Source: Ciona savignyi (taxonomy: Eukaryota > Chordata > Ascidiacea > Phlebobranchia > Cionidae). Taken from it: a stretch of DNA of 64,000 nucleotides. Position 1 is the first letter of the stretch; every line of letters starts with the position of its first letter. The notes below the pieces were generated by a model. The model saw only the letters and a program-made list of their open reading frames with translations. It did no database searches and had not been told where the DNA came from. The stretch is from NCBI GenBank assembly GCA_000149265.1, contig CH003301.1, forward strand, positions 200,715-264,714, given 5' to 3'. The position numbers and the translations under genes are program-made. This document shows positions 1 through 13,204 of the stretch, piece by piece.

Positions 1-25
1 ATACAAATTCACATAACTATCTTAC

Positions 26-3000
26 GTCCACTGAAGTGTCATGCGAAATGCTGTTTTCTTTTGATACCATTTCATTTGAGTCTGAAAAAGAAAAGTTGTC
101 ACACTTATTGTGCTCCATGGGCAAAAAACTAACAATATTTATAACATAAAAATTTGTCAAAATTCAGAAGGTTAACTTTACTTTAAATTTTGTTATTATT
201 AGCTTTTGCTGCAATTTACCCAATATATCAGATTCAAAAGGATTGTGTTTAAACAGAAGGATTGGGTTTAAATCTGCTATAATTGCCGTATGTGTGACAC
301 TGGTAGGTGCAACCCTTAATGAGTCTTTATTTTTCACTGCTTTATGAGTATTTTATTTTTTTAAATTTAGAATGTCTATTGTTCATTGCTGCATAATAAT
401 GTATTTCAGTGTTTAATACATGCTAAGTGAAAGCCATACCCGATTTAGATTTTGTGCCATTTTCCTCCATTCCGGGAGCAATTTGTACCTATGATAAATA
501 CCGATTAAGTGAGATCCAATATAATAGTTCGTTGCGGATGGTCACATTTAGTCTAGTTGATAAGAATTTGAAATTACCGTATTTGGTGGGTTTGTTTAGA
601 ATTTCCTATTCAACTCTGACCATGTTCTAATTTAAATTAATTATTTGTTTACACAAATGCAACCAGGACTGGCTCTAAAACTAAAAACCTTTGTGTTTAT
701 CATCTAAACCAAAGGTTTAAATTGAATAAAACATACCTTTTAAATAACATGACACATCATAGCTTTTATAGTATTAAATCTTTCGAAAGGGCACAAAGTT
801 TTATTCAAGCTTAGCTAGGTTTGATTACTAATAGGCAAATTAGGTTAAAAGGTCTTTAAAAAAACACAAAAATCACCTTTACATCATGGTCTTTTGATGA
901 CAAGTGGTCGGTTTTTAATTCTACAATAAAAATGTTTAAAAATATGTAAGGATAGGATAGGATAGGATATTCATGTTTATCGCTGTGAATGGGAAAACCA
1001 AGGGGGTTAACACACGGGCAAACGTCAGATCACCTCGCGCCCACTGTCGGGTTACCGGAGCTATTGCAGTGTGTTGTATATGATAGACACGTTCCTTCAA
1101 TTTGATAAAAACCATTAATCCGCTGGGTTCAGGCAATGTCCGTAAAGTGCATTGCCCAATGACACAACCGAATTGCTAGCGATCATTTTCGCACCTGCAA
1201 CCTTTCGATTGAAAGGCGGCGCACTTAACGGCTAGACCAATCGGCCAGAAATATGATTCATACCCAAACACTTTTAGGGCGACCAATATATATAAGATAT
1301 TAAGGTTAATATGGAATTTAATTATTGAAGTAAAAAAAGGCCATGCACCACATCATCTAACACCTGTATGGTCATTTGTCGGCGTATGTTCAGCATCATC
1401 AGGGAAATGCAATTTTCCTGGACAAATGGCAGGTTTCGCTGGTTGGTATGCATCATCATCCTGGACAAACAGTTGTTTGGAATTATTTATTAATGTTTAA
1501 CTTCATATTAAAATTTCAAAGATTAACTTTACACTCATCAATATTCAAAGTCCTTTATATAATATTAAGTGTATGTTAGTAATTAAAAAAAATTGTGGAA
1601 TTAGAAAATCATTAATTTGCTACAGCGAGTCCTTAAACTTTTATAACTCTGTGGCGAATATAAAACTAACTTACAAGAATGTCTTCTTCATTATCAACAA
1701 GTTCATACTCCTTAAAATGAAATAAAAGTATATATAAATATGTGCAGGTACATATTGTTGTATTACAAGCCAGATTTTAACAATATAAATGTTAAAAACA
1801 CAAAGAATCTTTCCATTTCTAAAACTCTAATACAGGAAACATACAGAAATGTTCAAACATATTGCAAATCAACAATAAAATAAAACTAATAAATGTCAGA
1901 GACAAGTCTTGACTTCATGCTGTTTATACATGTGGGGTGCCTTGCCACACTCACTTTTTTGACAAGTTACATAATTATAGTTTTTTTTAGGAAAAACGAA
2001 TTGATGTCTGAGTTACCAAACCAACCCTGTTATCCATGCTTAGTTAAGGTTAGTTAATTTTTTCAAAGATATTATCCTAATTGGACGACGACTTCTAACT
2101 GAGATTTGGGGTCGACTGTGGGGTGTTCTGTTGGGGCTATTTATCAAAATTTATACTTGTGAAAAGCTAGACTATCATAACTAAAATTTCCTAAATTTTG
2201 CTAAAAGAACAAAAACAAAAATGGAATATACTAATATCATAGTGTTTTAAAATATATACACTGACCAATTCTAATGCGGTTGGAGACTCATGGGTTTCCT
2301 TTGTTTCAACAATAGCTGGAATTGAATCTTGATCAAAACCTAAAGTTATGAAAGTTTAATTGTGTAAAACAGTAACAGCAAGTAATATAGGAATATATAA
2401 AAATAATGCATTTTTCAATAGGGATGCACCAGTCCTAAACACTCACAAGAAAATAAATACTAAATTTTTAATTTATAAAAGTTAAACCATAAATTTGGCT
2501 ACATAATACATTTCTACTATGCTATTTTTAAGAAATTATGTTTATTTATATATGTTTATAATAATTGTAGTGAGTTGCATAGTGGAGCACTTCTGTTTTA
2601 TTTTCTCATTGTACAGTGTATTTGCAGTAAGTGACAATATATATCACTGTTATTATGTATTGTTGCAGGTTACTACCCACCAGTTATTCCATGATTCACA
2701 CTCGAGTTGTCATCAGTTTCTTTTTGGCTCTGTAAAACAGTTGGGTACAAATAGTATCGTTCTAGTGTTCAGTATTAAACTTAGCATTGCTTTGGAAAGA
2801 ATGCATAAAATTAATGATTGAAGATTAAACATTGAGCTAATGTTTAACCGATATGGCAATGTTACATTTTGTATTAACCCTTACAAAATAACAAGAATTT
2901 ACAGGATTAACTTAGTGTGTTGGACATACTATGATTTACAGTGTGTCTATGAAAAATTTAACAAAAATTAAAAAAATTGTATTTGTCTAATACCAAAGAT

Positions 3001-6000
3001 AAAATTACCGTGACTAAAGCATTTGTGGCAAGCTCTGTTGATGCGTCTACTTCCATTTCCTAGTGAATAAATTACACAAGTAAGTTTAAATAAATCAAAT
3101 AAGGAATGTTTGATGACAATAAATAAACAATTTATAACCTTTTTATAATCTTGCTTTTGAAGTAATAAATGGAATGTTTTTGACATCAGTCTTTGTTCAG
3201 ACAGGTATTTTACAACTTAAGAAATTTTACAACTTTTAAATTACAGAAATTGCTTACATGCCACAACAAAACAACGGGCATAACTAAAAGGAAAACCAAC
3301 ATTTTTCAGAATCATACAAAAAAAACACTTTACATTTTAACTTTGACCCACAAGTAACACAGCACATGGTAGAAATAAAATACCAGCATCCAATGATAAG
3401 AATCCCCAAAATTAATCTTACTTAATTGTTTAGTTGGCAGCACTTATATCTGCCATAAATCAGTGCAACCTTTTTGCTTGCGAACAAAAGCAGCAGCATT
3501 ATGCAACCATATTGGTAATAACAGCGGAACATAAAGGGTTTATATGTCGATTAGGAACAATAGTCACAGTGTCATGGAACTATGACCGTGTATGTCATTT
3601 TCCCCTTTACGAAATAGGATGGTGTTAAATAATTTCAACCATTTTTATATTTTTTTTAATGTGGTAAGAATATATCTTAGTTATATTTGTCCCATGTGCA
3701 TTTGCATCTAGTTTGTATAAACAACATCTAGCATCTAGCTTGTATAAACAACATTTAAAAAACTGTGTTGGATATAGAATAGTAAAAAAGTAATAAAAGT
3801 CCGGACAATGGAGTATATAAAAAATATAACGTAATATCTTTTCGCATGTAAACCATTATCATTTTTATTGTTAGGACAATGCAAATTTGTCTTGCTTGCG
3901 TAACATTCTTTATTAAGACCAGATAACAATCGCTATTATGACCAGATTCTTATATGTCCGGTTGGATTCCAAAACTGCTCTATTTTTTATACCCTTGAAC
4001 ATAACATGAAAATATTTAAAAGCAGTAACTATAAAACTTATGCTCCCCAGATAAAAGCCAGCAGAAAATGGGACAACTAACAAGTGATATAACATATAAA
4101 ATATATTGTTAATGTTAAAGCCAACTTAAATTTACTTAAGATATCATAAAAACACAATTGATGTATATTTAAAGACTCTTGTAAAATAAAACCAAGCAAA
4201 ACATGAGAGAACGAACATATTGCTTGTAAATTTTAAGTTATATACCATATATAATGTATTAGTAAGGTTTTTTTACTAGAATCTAACTTTTTTAGGCACT
4301 AGAACTAAAACTGTTTATTAACGGGTTTAAATTGGTGTAAAATGAACTAAAAAATTCAGTCTTTCATCTGCTAAAGATTCCCAATAAAGGAGGGAAAAAC
4401 AATACCAAAGCATTATTCATTATTTTCCAATTCACTATTCATTAAGACAAGTCTTGACTTCATGCTGTTTATACATGTGGGGTGCCTTGCCACATTGCTA
4501 TTTAGACATTTTGCATATAGTTTGTTTTTTAAAGGAAAAATGAATTGGTGTCTGAGTTACCCAACCAACCTTGTTATCCATGTTTATTTCAAGGTGGTTA
4601 ATATTTTCAAAGATATTACCCTAATTGGACGACTCCGTTCTTAACCATAGTCAACTGCCAAACTGAGATTTGTGGTCGACTGTTGGGTGTTCTGTTTGGG
4701 CTATTTATCAAAATTTATACTGGTGAAAAGCTAGACTATCATAACTAAAATTTCCTAAATTTTGCTAAAAGAACAAAAATAAAAACGGAAAATACCAATA
4801 TCATAGTGTTTTAAAATATATACACTGACCAATTCTAATGCGGTTGGAGACTCATGGGTTTCCTTTGTTTCAACAATAGCTGGAATTGAATCTTGTTGAA
4901 AACCTAATTTATAAAAAAAAATTTAATTGTGTAAAACAGTAACAGCAAGTAATATAGGAATATATAAAAAGAATGCATTTTTCAATAGGGATGCAGCAGT
5001 TCTAAATACTCACAAGAAAATAAATACTAAATTTTTAATTTATAAAAGTTGAACCATAAATTTGGTTACAATATACATTTCTACTATGCTATTTTTAAGA
5101 AACTATGTTTATTTATATATGTATATAATAATTGTAGCGAGTTGCACAGTGGAGCACTTCTGTTTTATTTTCTCATTGTACAGTGTATTTGCAGTAAGTG
5201 ACAATATATATCACTGTTATTATGTATTGTTGCAGGTTACCACCCACCAGTTATTCCATGATTCACACTCGAGTTGTCATCAGTTTCTTTTTGGCTCTGT
5301 AAAACAGTTTGGTCACAAATAGTTTTGTCCTAGTGTTCAGTATTAAACTTAGCATTGCTTTGGAAAGAATGCATAAAATTAATGATTGAAGATTAAACAT
5401 TGAGCTAATGTTTAACAGATATGGCAATGTTACATTTGATATTAAGCCTTAGAAAAAGACAAGAATTTACAGGATTAACTTGTCTAATATTAAAAACAAC
5501 ATTACCGCGACCAAAGCATTTGTGGCAAGCTTTGTTGATTCATCTACTTCCGTTTCCTAGTGCATAAATAACATAAGTAAGTTTAAACTAATCCAATAAG
5601 GAATGTCGCATGACATTAAATGTGCAGTTTTAAACCTTTGTATAATCTTGCTTTTAAAGTAATAAATGGAATGTTTTAGATATTTAACGTTCTTTGTTTA
5701 GACAGGTATTTTACAACTTACAATGTGTTAATCGCACACAATGCTTACATATCCAAACAAAACAAAATTAAAATAAGGAGTTAAAATGTAATAACAAAAA
5801 AGCAAGTGGTAAAATATACACTGACCAACTCTGGGATGGATGGGGAATCATTTGTTTCTTCCATTATAGAAGTTGCTTGAGTATCTATTTAAAAACTTGG
5901 TAATAAGATGATTGCTACTATTAATGAAGCAGTCGTAAACTCTTTAAAAATTCTTTATTAATAACTGTTGTTGTATACATAAAAATTATTTAATTCAAAT

Positions 6001-9000
6001 TCTGGAAAACTTACAATATTTTGAATATATGGAGCAATATGAAAGTGCAGTCAAGTGTAATTAAAGAAAGCTAGAATACAGATTGTACATTGTATGTGAA
6101 AAAGTATGTGGCACTGTGTGACATTGTTGTTCTGTATTGTTACTACGCACCAGGTACTCCATGCTTTGCATTTGTATCAAGAGCAATGCCATCAGTTTCG
6201 TCTGGACTCTGTGAGAGGTGTAAATAGATTGGTCACAGTGTTCTGTACTGTACTTTGGGGTAACACAAATGGTTGACCAAATCGGTATTTTAAAATTTAA
6301 TGATTGAATTCCTAAATACTGAGATAACGTTTAACAAATATTTCATGATTTTATTTTATATTGAGCATAGCAACAAAGATGAATAGACAATTTAAACTTG
6401 GCATGTGAAACAAACAATTTAAATTACCAAATGTCTAATAAATATTCTAGAATACAAATTTGTCAAATACCAAAGACAACATTACCGTGTCGAAAGCATT
6501 TGTACCAAGCTCTGTGGCTTCGTCTACTTCCATGTCCTAGTGCATAAATTAATTTAGTTTGCAACACAGTACAAACAGTTAGTCAATTTGCAACATATTT
6601 TATTAATTTGATATTACAAAGACTAAAAATTTCGTATTAAAATATTATCTTTAAATTTTCACTGATCATGGTTATAAACTGCAACAAGTTTAATGACAGA
6701 ACTATTAATTAAACAGTGCATAGCGGCTTATGATAAAACAATAACAGGTCTTTCAGTACCAAATTGTTTCTATATTATTTATATAAGGATTTTTGCGGGC
6801 GGGTATGTTGTTATTGTGAAAAAGTTATTTTTTAAAATGAAATTCTGAATTCTGGATTCAAAAGCAGAAGTTTGGAATTAACAGCTATTCTACTCCCTTT
6901 CGTGTGTAATAAGCTCTTAATTATTTCATTTGCCTTATCCTTTACATAAAAAAATGAATTTCATGTTATGAATTGTAGAACTATTGTAGTAGTTGTGTGC
7001 CTAGATTTAAATGTACAATGCACATCAACTTACCTCAGTCAGAATATTTCAATATATTAACATAAACAAAAACCTTATTAAAACAAAATTTTAGGTTTCT
7101 TATTTCTCACATTGGCATGTCAGAAAGTAAAATTTATTTTAGGTGATTTTTATAATCTATGTTATACAAACAGAAATTTGTAAGTTAAAAGATTCCAAAC
7201 CCTTAGATAAACCTTGATTTAAAGGGGAAACGCTTAACTGACTTTTAGATCAAAATAATGTTTTAGTATTTGTGTCTTAAATTGTTTTTCAGCAAAAAAT
7301 CACGTAAAATTGAATTTATTTGACAGTATTTTAGACTTAATATGTACCTAATGATGCTTGATAAAAGATTGCTGATATTATTCATAGTTTTCACATTACC
7401 TGGGTATCTTCAAGTGGTTTAGGTTTAATATCCGTTGGTTCAGTGTTTCTTGCACCTTTAGTCTAAAGCATAAATTTTAAAAATAATTTAGATACAGAAA
7501 TTGTAAAAACAAAAATGCAGTGATGTTAAAAATATACCTTGTCCAAGATGTCTTCAGGCACTACTAACTGTTCCACTTGCTAAAAATGTAAAAAGTTAAA
7601 AATAAAGAAAAGGAAAAATCAATTTATACCTGTTTGTAAACCTCAACTGCGTTTTCAGAATTATCAGAATCCGTTGCTTCTTCAGAACTTGATTCCTGTT
7701 AACATTAGGTTTAAGAATGCTTTTTTAATATATTTAGCTCTTAGTAACGCTAGCTTTAGATAAAAGTTGCTTGTCTGCAACATGCTAGCTGTCCTTGTTA
7801 ACTTCATTATTACAGTAAATTTTTCCTATTTAAAATGCAGTAAAAATATTTACTTGAAGAGATGAATGTGATGAGGAATCTGAATGACATTTGTTCTTTA
7901 CATCCTCTATAAACACTTGAAATTTGTCTGAATCACTTGCTTCATGTATAATATACAGAAGCCAATCAATTTTAGATTTTCCACTGCAAAAAAATGTAAA
8001 GATCAAAAAGGAAAAATAGTAAATATTAAAGAAGCAAAAACATACATAAGTTCCTTTGTCATGTGTGCAATATGATATTCAGCTTTCTGTATGACATCCA
8101 TCTCATGTTTTCTAAGTTCTTCCCAATTGTCTATCATCCATGAGACACTTTCAGAATTCCATTCATTGGAAAGACAGATAGACACAACCTTGTGAAGTTG
8201 GGCTGCACAAGATGCTCCTGACATAATGATAAAAGATAGAATCCTGACCTTGTCCTATATAGCTTGTTGTATTTTGGTCAAGTATGCTTTGTAGTAATAC
8301 ATAAGTCACAAATAATAAAAAAGGCAAATGTACAAAGGGTAAGTTGTTTAACATGACACTTAATACAATTATGTATAAATACAAAGTATTGTTAAACATT
8401 TGTTATCTTTAAGTACAAGCTAATTTGACTATATTTATATATAAACAAATTGCAATAAAAAACTAAATTTTTTTACCACATTTGCTCAGAGCTTTTAAAA
8501 AGTTATCTCGCCAATTAGGTTTTCCGCACTGTGCAACCCTGGCCACAAGTTTTGCCATATCAAACCCGGAAGCCGATTTGCTCTTTCTGTATAAACCTGG
8601 TAGAAATGCAATGTTAAACTAGCTTACTGGTCTTGGTACAATTAAACTAACTTTCATCAATGTATCCCTTGCTTTTAAGCCTTTTGCACATTGTTTTTTT
8701 TTCAGCGAGCATCAAACAATCATTCAGCATTGAATTCAGAAGAAAAAGTTTTTCTTTTCCCACAGTTGATACATAGTGAGCTGGTGGTTTGTGTAGAATG
8801 CTTGCACCTGGCATTTCACCGTCACCGGATGCTGAATACTATGAAAATATAAATTATAACAGCATGCATTCATATAAAAATAAGGCACTGACCTACTTTA
8901 AAAAAAATAGTGAATTTATTTACCAGCATAATGAAACAATGTTTACATTGAAGCAGAAAGAAATATTTAACCCATAGACCATGACGTGAAACTATGGTTT

Positions 9001-11542
9001 GTGGTGAATTAATGAATGTAAGTGTATTGTTTTTTGATACACTATCTAATCCTGGGATATGGCAACCTGTGCTACCCACAATCAGTTCCATACAAACATA
9101 TAACTTAAAATCAAATAATTTACCGATAAATCTGAAACAGAACTCAGGTATGAGACATCAGATGATGTACGTTCAGTTAACTTTTGTAAAAAATCCAATT
9201 CATCTGAAACCGTTTTAGAATCCGATTCAGCACAAGCGAAATGATAAGCGAAATCCAACAGCCATCTGTCACTGCTGTAATCTCTACAAATATAATTTAT
9301 TGAAAATAAAAAAGCTGCAAATCTTATTTGGTAATAAATACTAAGGTTAATATACCAAAACAATATGTAGTGTTAAATTATTAGATTTTACAACTGGGCC
9401 TTGTAATATAACTATAAAATAAACAGACTTGCTGCCAAGGACACAGCTGACTGTTCGACTATGCCAGTTTTTTGTTTATTGGTTGGTTCCTCGTGTTTTT
9501 GTATAACCAACTGGCTAGATTACGTAAATAAGATAACACATAGTATGTGAATGATATCATGACATTAAAACTGTGTGTTTAAAAATTTTTTTTTTTTTAT
9601 TAAAAATATAAAAATATAAAAATAAAAATAATTCATAATCATACATGCTTGTTGAAAATATCCATGCAGCCTTTTCAAAATCGGGCCTTCTGTTCAATAG
9701 ATCCTCCCACATCCTGACTACCCACATTATGGCTCCATTTGATTCCAGATCGAAACAACGGAAGACTATTTGAGCAAGTTTAGTTTCTCCTGGGGGGAAG
9801 GAATAAGGAAGATTGTGGATTATTTACACTGAAAAGATTTGGGTTAGCTGTTAAATTGTTTTATAAATAAACCAGTTAACCTATAGCCCTTCAACTTAAA
9901 TTTGAATTAAACTTCATCAAAAAATAAGAAGTGTCAACGTGTTAACAACCTCTTTATATATTTTGTCTTTACGCTATATGTTTCGTCATGCAAAAACAAT
10001 TGGTTCCATGGTTACTTACTTAATCACTCATTGTATAACTTATACAAAGTGTATAATGTTTGTTTTTTGCAAGCAGAAACCTATGGGTTTTCAAGTTACC
10101 AATCCAAACTCTTTTTTTTAACAACCTTTTTTCTGAATCAAGGCTAACATCCCTTCAAAGTCTAACTCGATTGAACCATATTTTTTACAATAGAAATAAA
10201 AATAATTCCCTGCTGTTTGCGTGTTGTTAAGTTTATGAGGATTTTAGCAAAACAATTATCAAGTTGGTTGTTGCATGCCTGCATTCCTGTTCATATTGAA
10301 ATTCTCTGATCCAATTTTGTTTTGAGTGACCAGATGTTTTGTACATGCTGGCAAGTGTATTATAATGGACTTTTTGGGGTAAACTTAAATAGCCCATTTA
10401 AATTCATGTATTCTTAGCTTCATTTAATACTTTTTTTACTTCCTTTAAAATTTGATGTAAAATGACCTTCCCAGTTCAAAGATTTATATGGGACGTTGCG
10501 GCAGACTGAGCTAATGACCTGGTGACCAGTCATGCATTTTTGCAATGCGGAAAAAAACTGAGTAAAATCCAAATAAGTTTCCTTTAAATTCGACTATATG
10601 CTTTTTAATTACTAACATTATACAAACTTCTTGATTTAGATGTATACTATTATAAAACAGACCAGCATTTTAAGCATTAAATAAAGTTTGTTTATGCATG
10701 TGAAGGTAACAACTTAATTACTAAATTATTTTACTCTGTAAAAAAACTACACTTACTATAAAGCAACAAAATTAATTACAATATGCAATATTTCGATTTT
10801 AGCAAGCATGTTTCCATTCCAATTCATAAACAGTTACATGGAAAAGTGTTTTTATTTGTTTAACCGACCTCATCAGTTATAAAAATCCAAGCATGTTATC
10901 AGCCATATTATAAACAGAAAAGTCACTAAATAATTGACAAATAAGTTAATAACAAACCCACATCAGTTTATAACAATAAATGTAAACAGTAAAAATTAAG
11001 TCGTATACTTATTATAGGTTCCTTATCAAATATTTTGATAAATGTATAAGTAGTAGAATTACCCCATAGTTTGATATTTATTTACCAGTTTCTGAAAGTA
11101 ATTTTTGGAGAATGGCGCCCAATTCTTTTTTGCTTGAAATTTCGTGGAATAATTGCTGACATGTTATCTTTTGTTTTTTTCCTTGCTTTGCTTTGTAAAG
11201 CTCATTGAATTCTAAAATAAAGTATTCAATTTAGCATTGTAACCATAAAAGAATTTTAGAATAATGTATTAAATAAATACTATTTATATGGTTACTAGAA
11301 ATGTTATCTACATAATATACATGAGACATATATGGACAAGCATAGGGTAAACTTGATGAAAAGTAATATAGGGAGAATATCAAAAATGATATTTACCTGT
11401 TGAAGCGTACCCCTTCATGCAAAGAGACCTACTTATCCGGCTGATAGCTTCATCAGTCAGAGCTGCTTCAAACACCGGAAGAAGATGAGAATATATTTGC
11501 ACTATATCACTTTCCATTATATCATCATATAATATCCTGTAT
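26..11542 (-). CDS. CARD-domain protein, RIG-I/MDA5-like N-terminal region (partial, 22 exons)
   Basis: Exons, 5' to 3': 11542-11397, 11211-11086, 9789-9645, 9283-9124, 8838-8652, 8596-8477, 8217-8046, 7983-7854, 7695-7630, 7579-7538, 7462-7400, 6536-6486, 6208-6151, 5884-5826, 5556-5506, 5296-5248, 4903-4830, 3059-3009, 2729-2681, 2339-2266, 1710-1675 and probably 81-26. Splice phases agree through 1675, about 630 codons. The first exon reads YRILYDD, like helix 1 of a CARD, and is followed by LTDEAISRIS and LGAILQKLLSETG. A second death-fold segment contains MAKLVARVAQCGKPNW and FLKALSKCG, matching the helix 5-6 pattern of RIG-I/MDA5 CARDs. A third possible one contains IDWLLYIIHEASDSDKF. 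An acidic, Ser-rich linker and three tandem repeats follow. A helicase would be expected beyond the left edge if this is an RLR, so RLR identity is inference. The initiator exon was not found (M at 11517 is the first in-frame Met). The phase of exon 81-26 does not fit 1675 in its more natural frame, so one exon may be missing. Confidence 0.72.
949..1247 (-). mobile_element. tRNA-derived SINE, near full length
   Basis: Begins with repeated GGATA, then ATTCATGTTTATC, and ends at GGCCAGAA. On the minus strand the right end reads as a tRNA-like head: a box A-like TTGGTCTAGCCGTTAAG and a box B-like GGTTGCAGGTGCGAAA. The (ATCCT)n tract is then the 3' tail. It resembles the composite SINE reported from Ciona (Cics-1 type), a name I cannot verify here. 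It lies in a 3' intron of the CARD gene. Confidence 0.85.
1901..3219. repeat. Genomic tandem duplication, left copy
   Basis: Matches 4446-5720 over most of its length, including non-coding DNA. Both begin with GACAAGTCTTGACTTCATGC and end near GACAGGTATTTTACAACTTA. The offset drifts from about 2545 to 2501 bases because of indels. The copy carries repeat cassette C of the CARD gene. Confidence 0.9.
2266..3059 (-). repeat. Coding three-exon repeat, copy C
   Basis: Exons 3059-3009 (EMEVDASTELATNALVT), 2729-2681 (SQKETDDNSSVNHGIT) and 2339-2266 (FDQD then SIPAIVETKETHESP). This is the last complete copy before the short exon 1710-1675 (EYELVDNEEDIL). All three exons align one-to-one with those of copies A and B. 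Confidence 0.9.
4446..5720. repeat. Genomic tandem duplication, right copy
   Basis: Partner of 1901-3219. It carries cassette B. The DNA between the two copies (3220-4445) has no obvious third copy, so the duplicated unit is about 2.5 kb with partly diverged or replaced spacer sequence. Confidence 0.88.
4830..5556 (-). repeat. Coding three-exon repeat, copy B
   Basis: Exons 5556-5506 (ETEVDESTKLATNALVA), 5296-5248 (SQKETDDNSSVNHGIT) and 4903-4830 (contains SIPAIVETKETHESP). The coding sequence is nearly identical to copy C, with a few substitutions such as FQQD against FDQD. The surrounding introns are also nearly identical, showing a recent duplication. Confidence 0.9.
5826..6536 (-). repeat. 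Coding three-exon repeat, copy A (oldest)
   Basis: Exons 6536-6486, 6208-6151 and 5884-5826 form the first copy of a cassette inside the CARD gene. Exon 1 reads DMEVDEATELGTNAFDT, exon 2 starts SPDETDG and exon 3 contains SIMEETNDSPSIPEL. Phases are 0, 1, 0, so the whole cassette can be added or lost without a frameshift. It is clearly more diverged than copies B and C, in both exons and introns. Confidence 0.85.
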
Positions 11543-12049
11543 CTATATAATTTTAAAATAAAGATCAACAATCAATTTAATACAATAGTGTATGGCTTGG
11601 CTGCAATTGCATTATCAAAGCAATATGTGCTGTGAATAGGATATAGTTTGAAACTGTGTAAAAAAACAACTATTATGCTAAAAATAAACTAAAATAAATT
11701 AAACAATTGATCACTTTCCTATATCTCTTAATATGTGCAACTGCAGTTGGCCAACTAAGTATAACGCTTTTATTTCATAAAGAAACTATTTGTGAGGGCG
11801 TTTCCACAGTTAACAGGTAACAAGGTCATACATAAAGAGGAACCAAACGACGTAAAAAGGAACTAACAAAAGAGGAACTTCTTTTTCCACCTTGGGGAAT
11901 CACCTGAAAAAAATATTCCCTTTACGTCATAGTGCTAAACAATAAACGGACATAGATATCTAATAAACTTTTATTTTTGAGTTATATCAAAGTAAACTTT
12001 AATTTTTTTTTAATTTTGAAATTAGCTACATAGTATTCATGTTTTGCGT

Positions 12050-12160
12050 AATCACCTTCGGGCGCGAGGTGATCTGACGATTGCCCGTGTGATAACCCCC
12101 TAGGTTTTCCCATTCACGGGGATAAACATGAATATCGTATCAATATCGTATCGTAAGTGG
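12050..12160 (+). mobile_element. SINE fragment (tail half), opposite orientation
   Basis: Contains the reverse complement of the common SINE start: GGGGATAAACATGAATATCG preceded by GATTGCCCGTGTGATAACCC. Only the tail-proximal part is present. A very diverged stretch around 12655-12715 (CTATTGCAGTGTTT, then GACCCGTTCCT) resembles the SINE middle in the usual orientation. Confidence 0.75.
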
Positions 12161-13204
12161 AAATACGAAGGGCAACTTAGGATGTCGTGTAAGCAATTAA
12201 AGGTCATCTATGCGCGGCCGGAAATGTGGTCCTCTCTTAGGCATGGTATTTAAATCACGGTATTAAAAAAAGGATGTTTTGCTAAGTAACAATGTTGGTA
12301 ATTTCCAAATGTTTATTTGATTGAAGGCAGTATGTGCTAGGCTGCGAACCAGTGTTCTCGTTTAGCATAGAATTTTAGTGGAACAGTGCTACGTGAAATA
12401 AAACTTTTAATTTTTGCATCATCTAGGCCTAAGTGTTTTCTGGGGAAAAAGTTTCCGATGTACGAAGGGGTACCAGCTCAAAATATTGTAGAAACAAAAT
12501 TCAAGTGTTATAAAAATTCAAAGGGTTTTGTTTTGATGGTGCAGGTTCAAGCTTCACTTGTAAATTGTGAAAAAATCTAATACTTTTTTGGTACGATTTT
12601 GAGTGACAGCCTTATTTTGTTGAACGCCTTCTTAAGATCATCTAGTTGCTCAGCATCAGGTTACCAAAACTATTGCAGTGTTTAAATACGATCGACCCGT
12701 TCCTGTTGATTTTGTTTTAGAAGTAATTTACTGGAGGTTGATAGTCGCTAAGTGTGTTGGTTATTCTTGACTGATCACTAGAACGCAACCGGTTGATCAA
12801 TCTGCTGGTTTTGATTGTGTAAATGTTGATACGGTTGGAAGCAGCATGTGCCATACTTTGCGTTAGCGTTTCTTCTTTAGCTGAGCGGTTTTGTAATAGT
12901 GGAGAAAAGCTTTGTGCACTAAATCTTTTGACTGAGCATTTTTCAGGTGCTTGGTAGGAAAAAGTTCCCAGCGTACGAAGGGGTATCAGCTCAAAATATT
13001 GTAGAATTGTTTTTAAAAAGCTTTTTCTTTAGATTAAAGTATGTACCTTTAATTTTAAGTTATATCAAATCTTAGGCCTTATATACTGAATGGCTAAACG
13101 TTTTCTATATTCTTGACTTAAATTCACAAAAAATGTAAGTTTGCCGTTTAACTAAACTTAAAAATCGTTTAAAGGATTTTAGTTCTAGGCTTGAATATAT
13201 CGGT

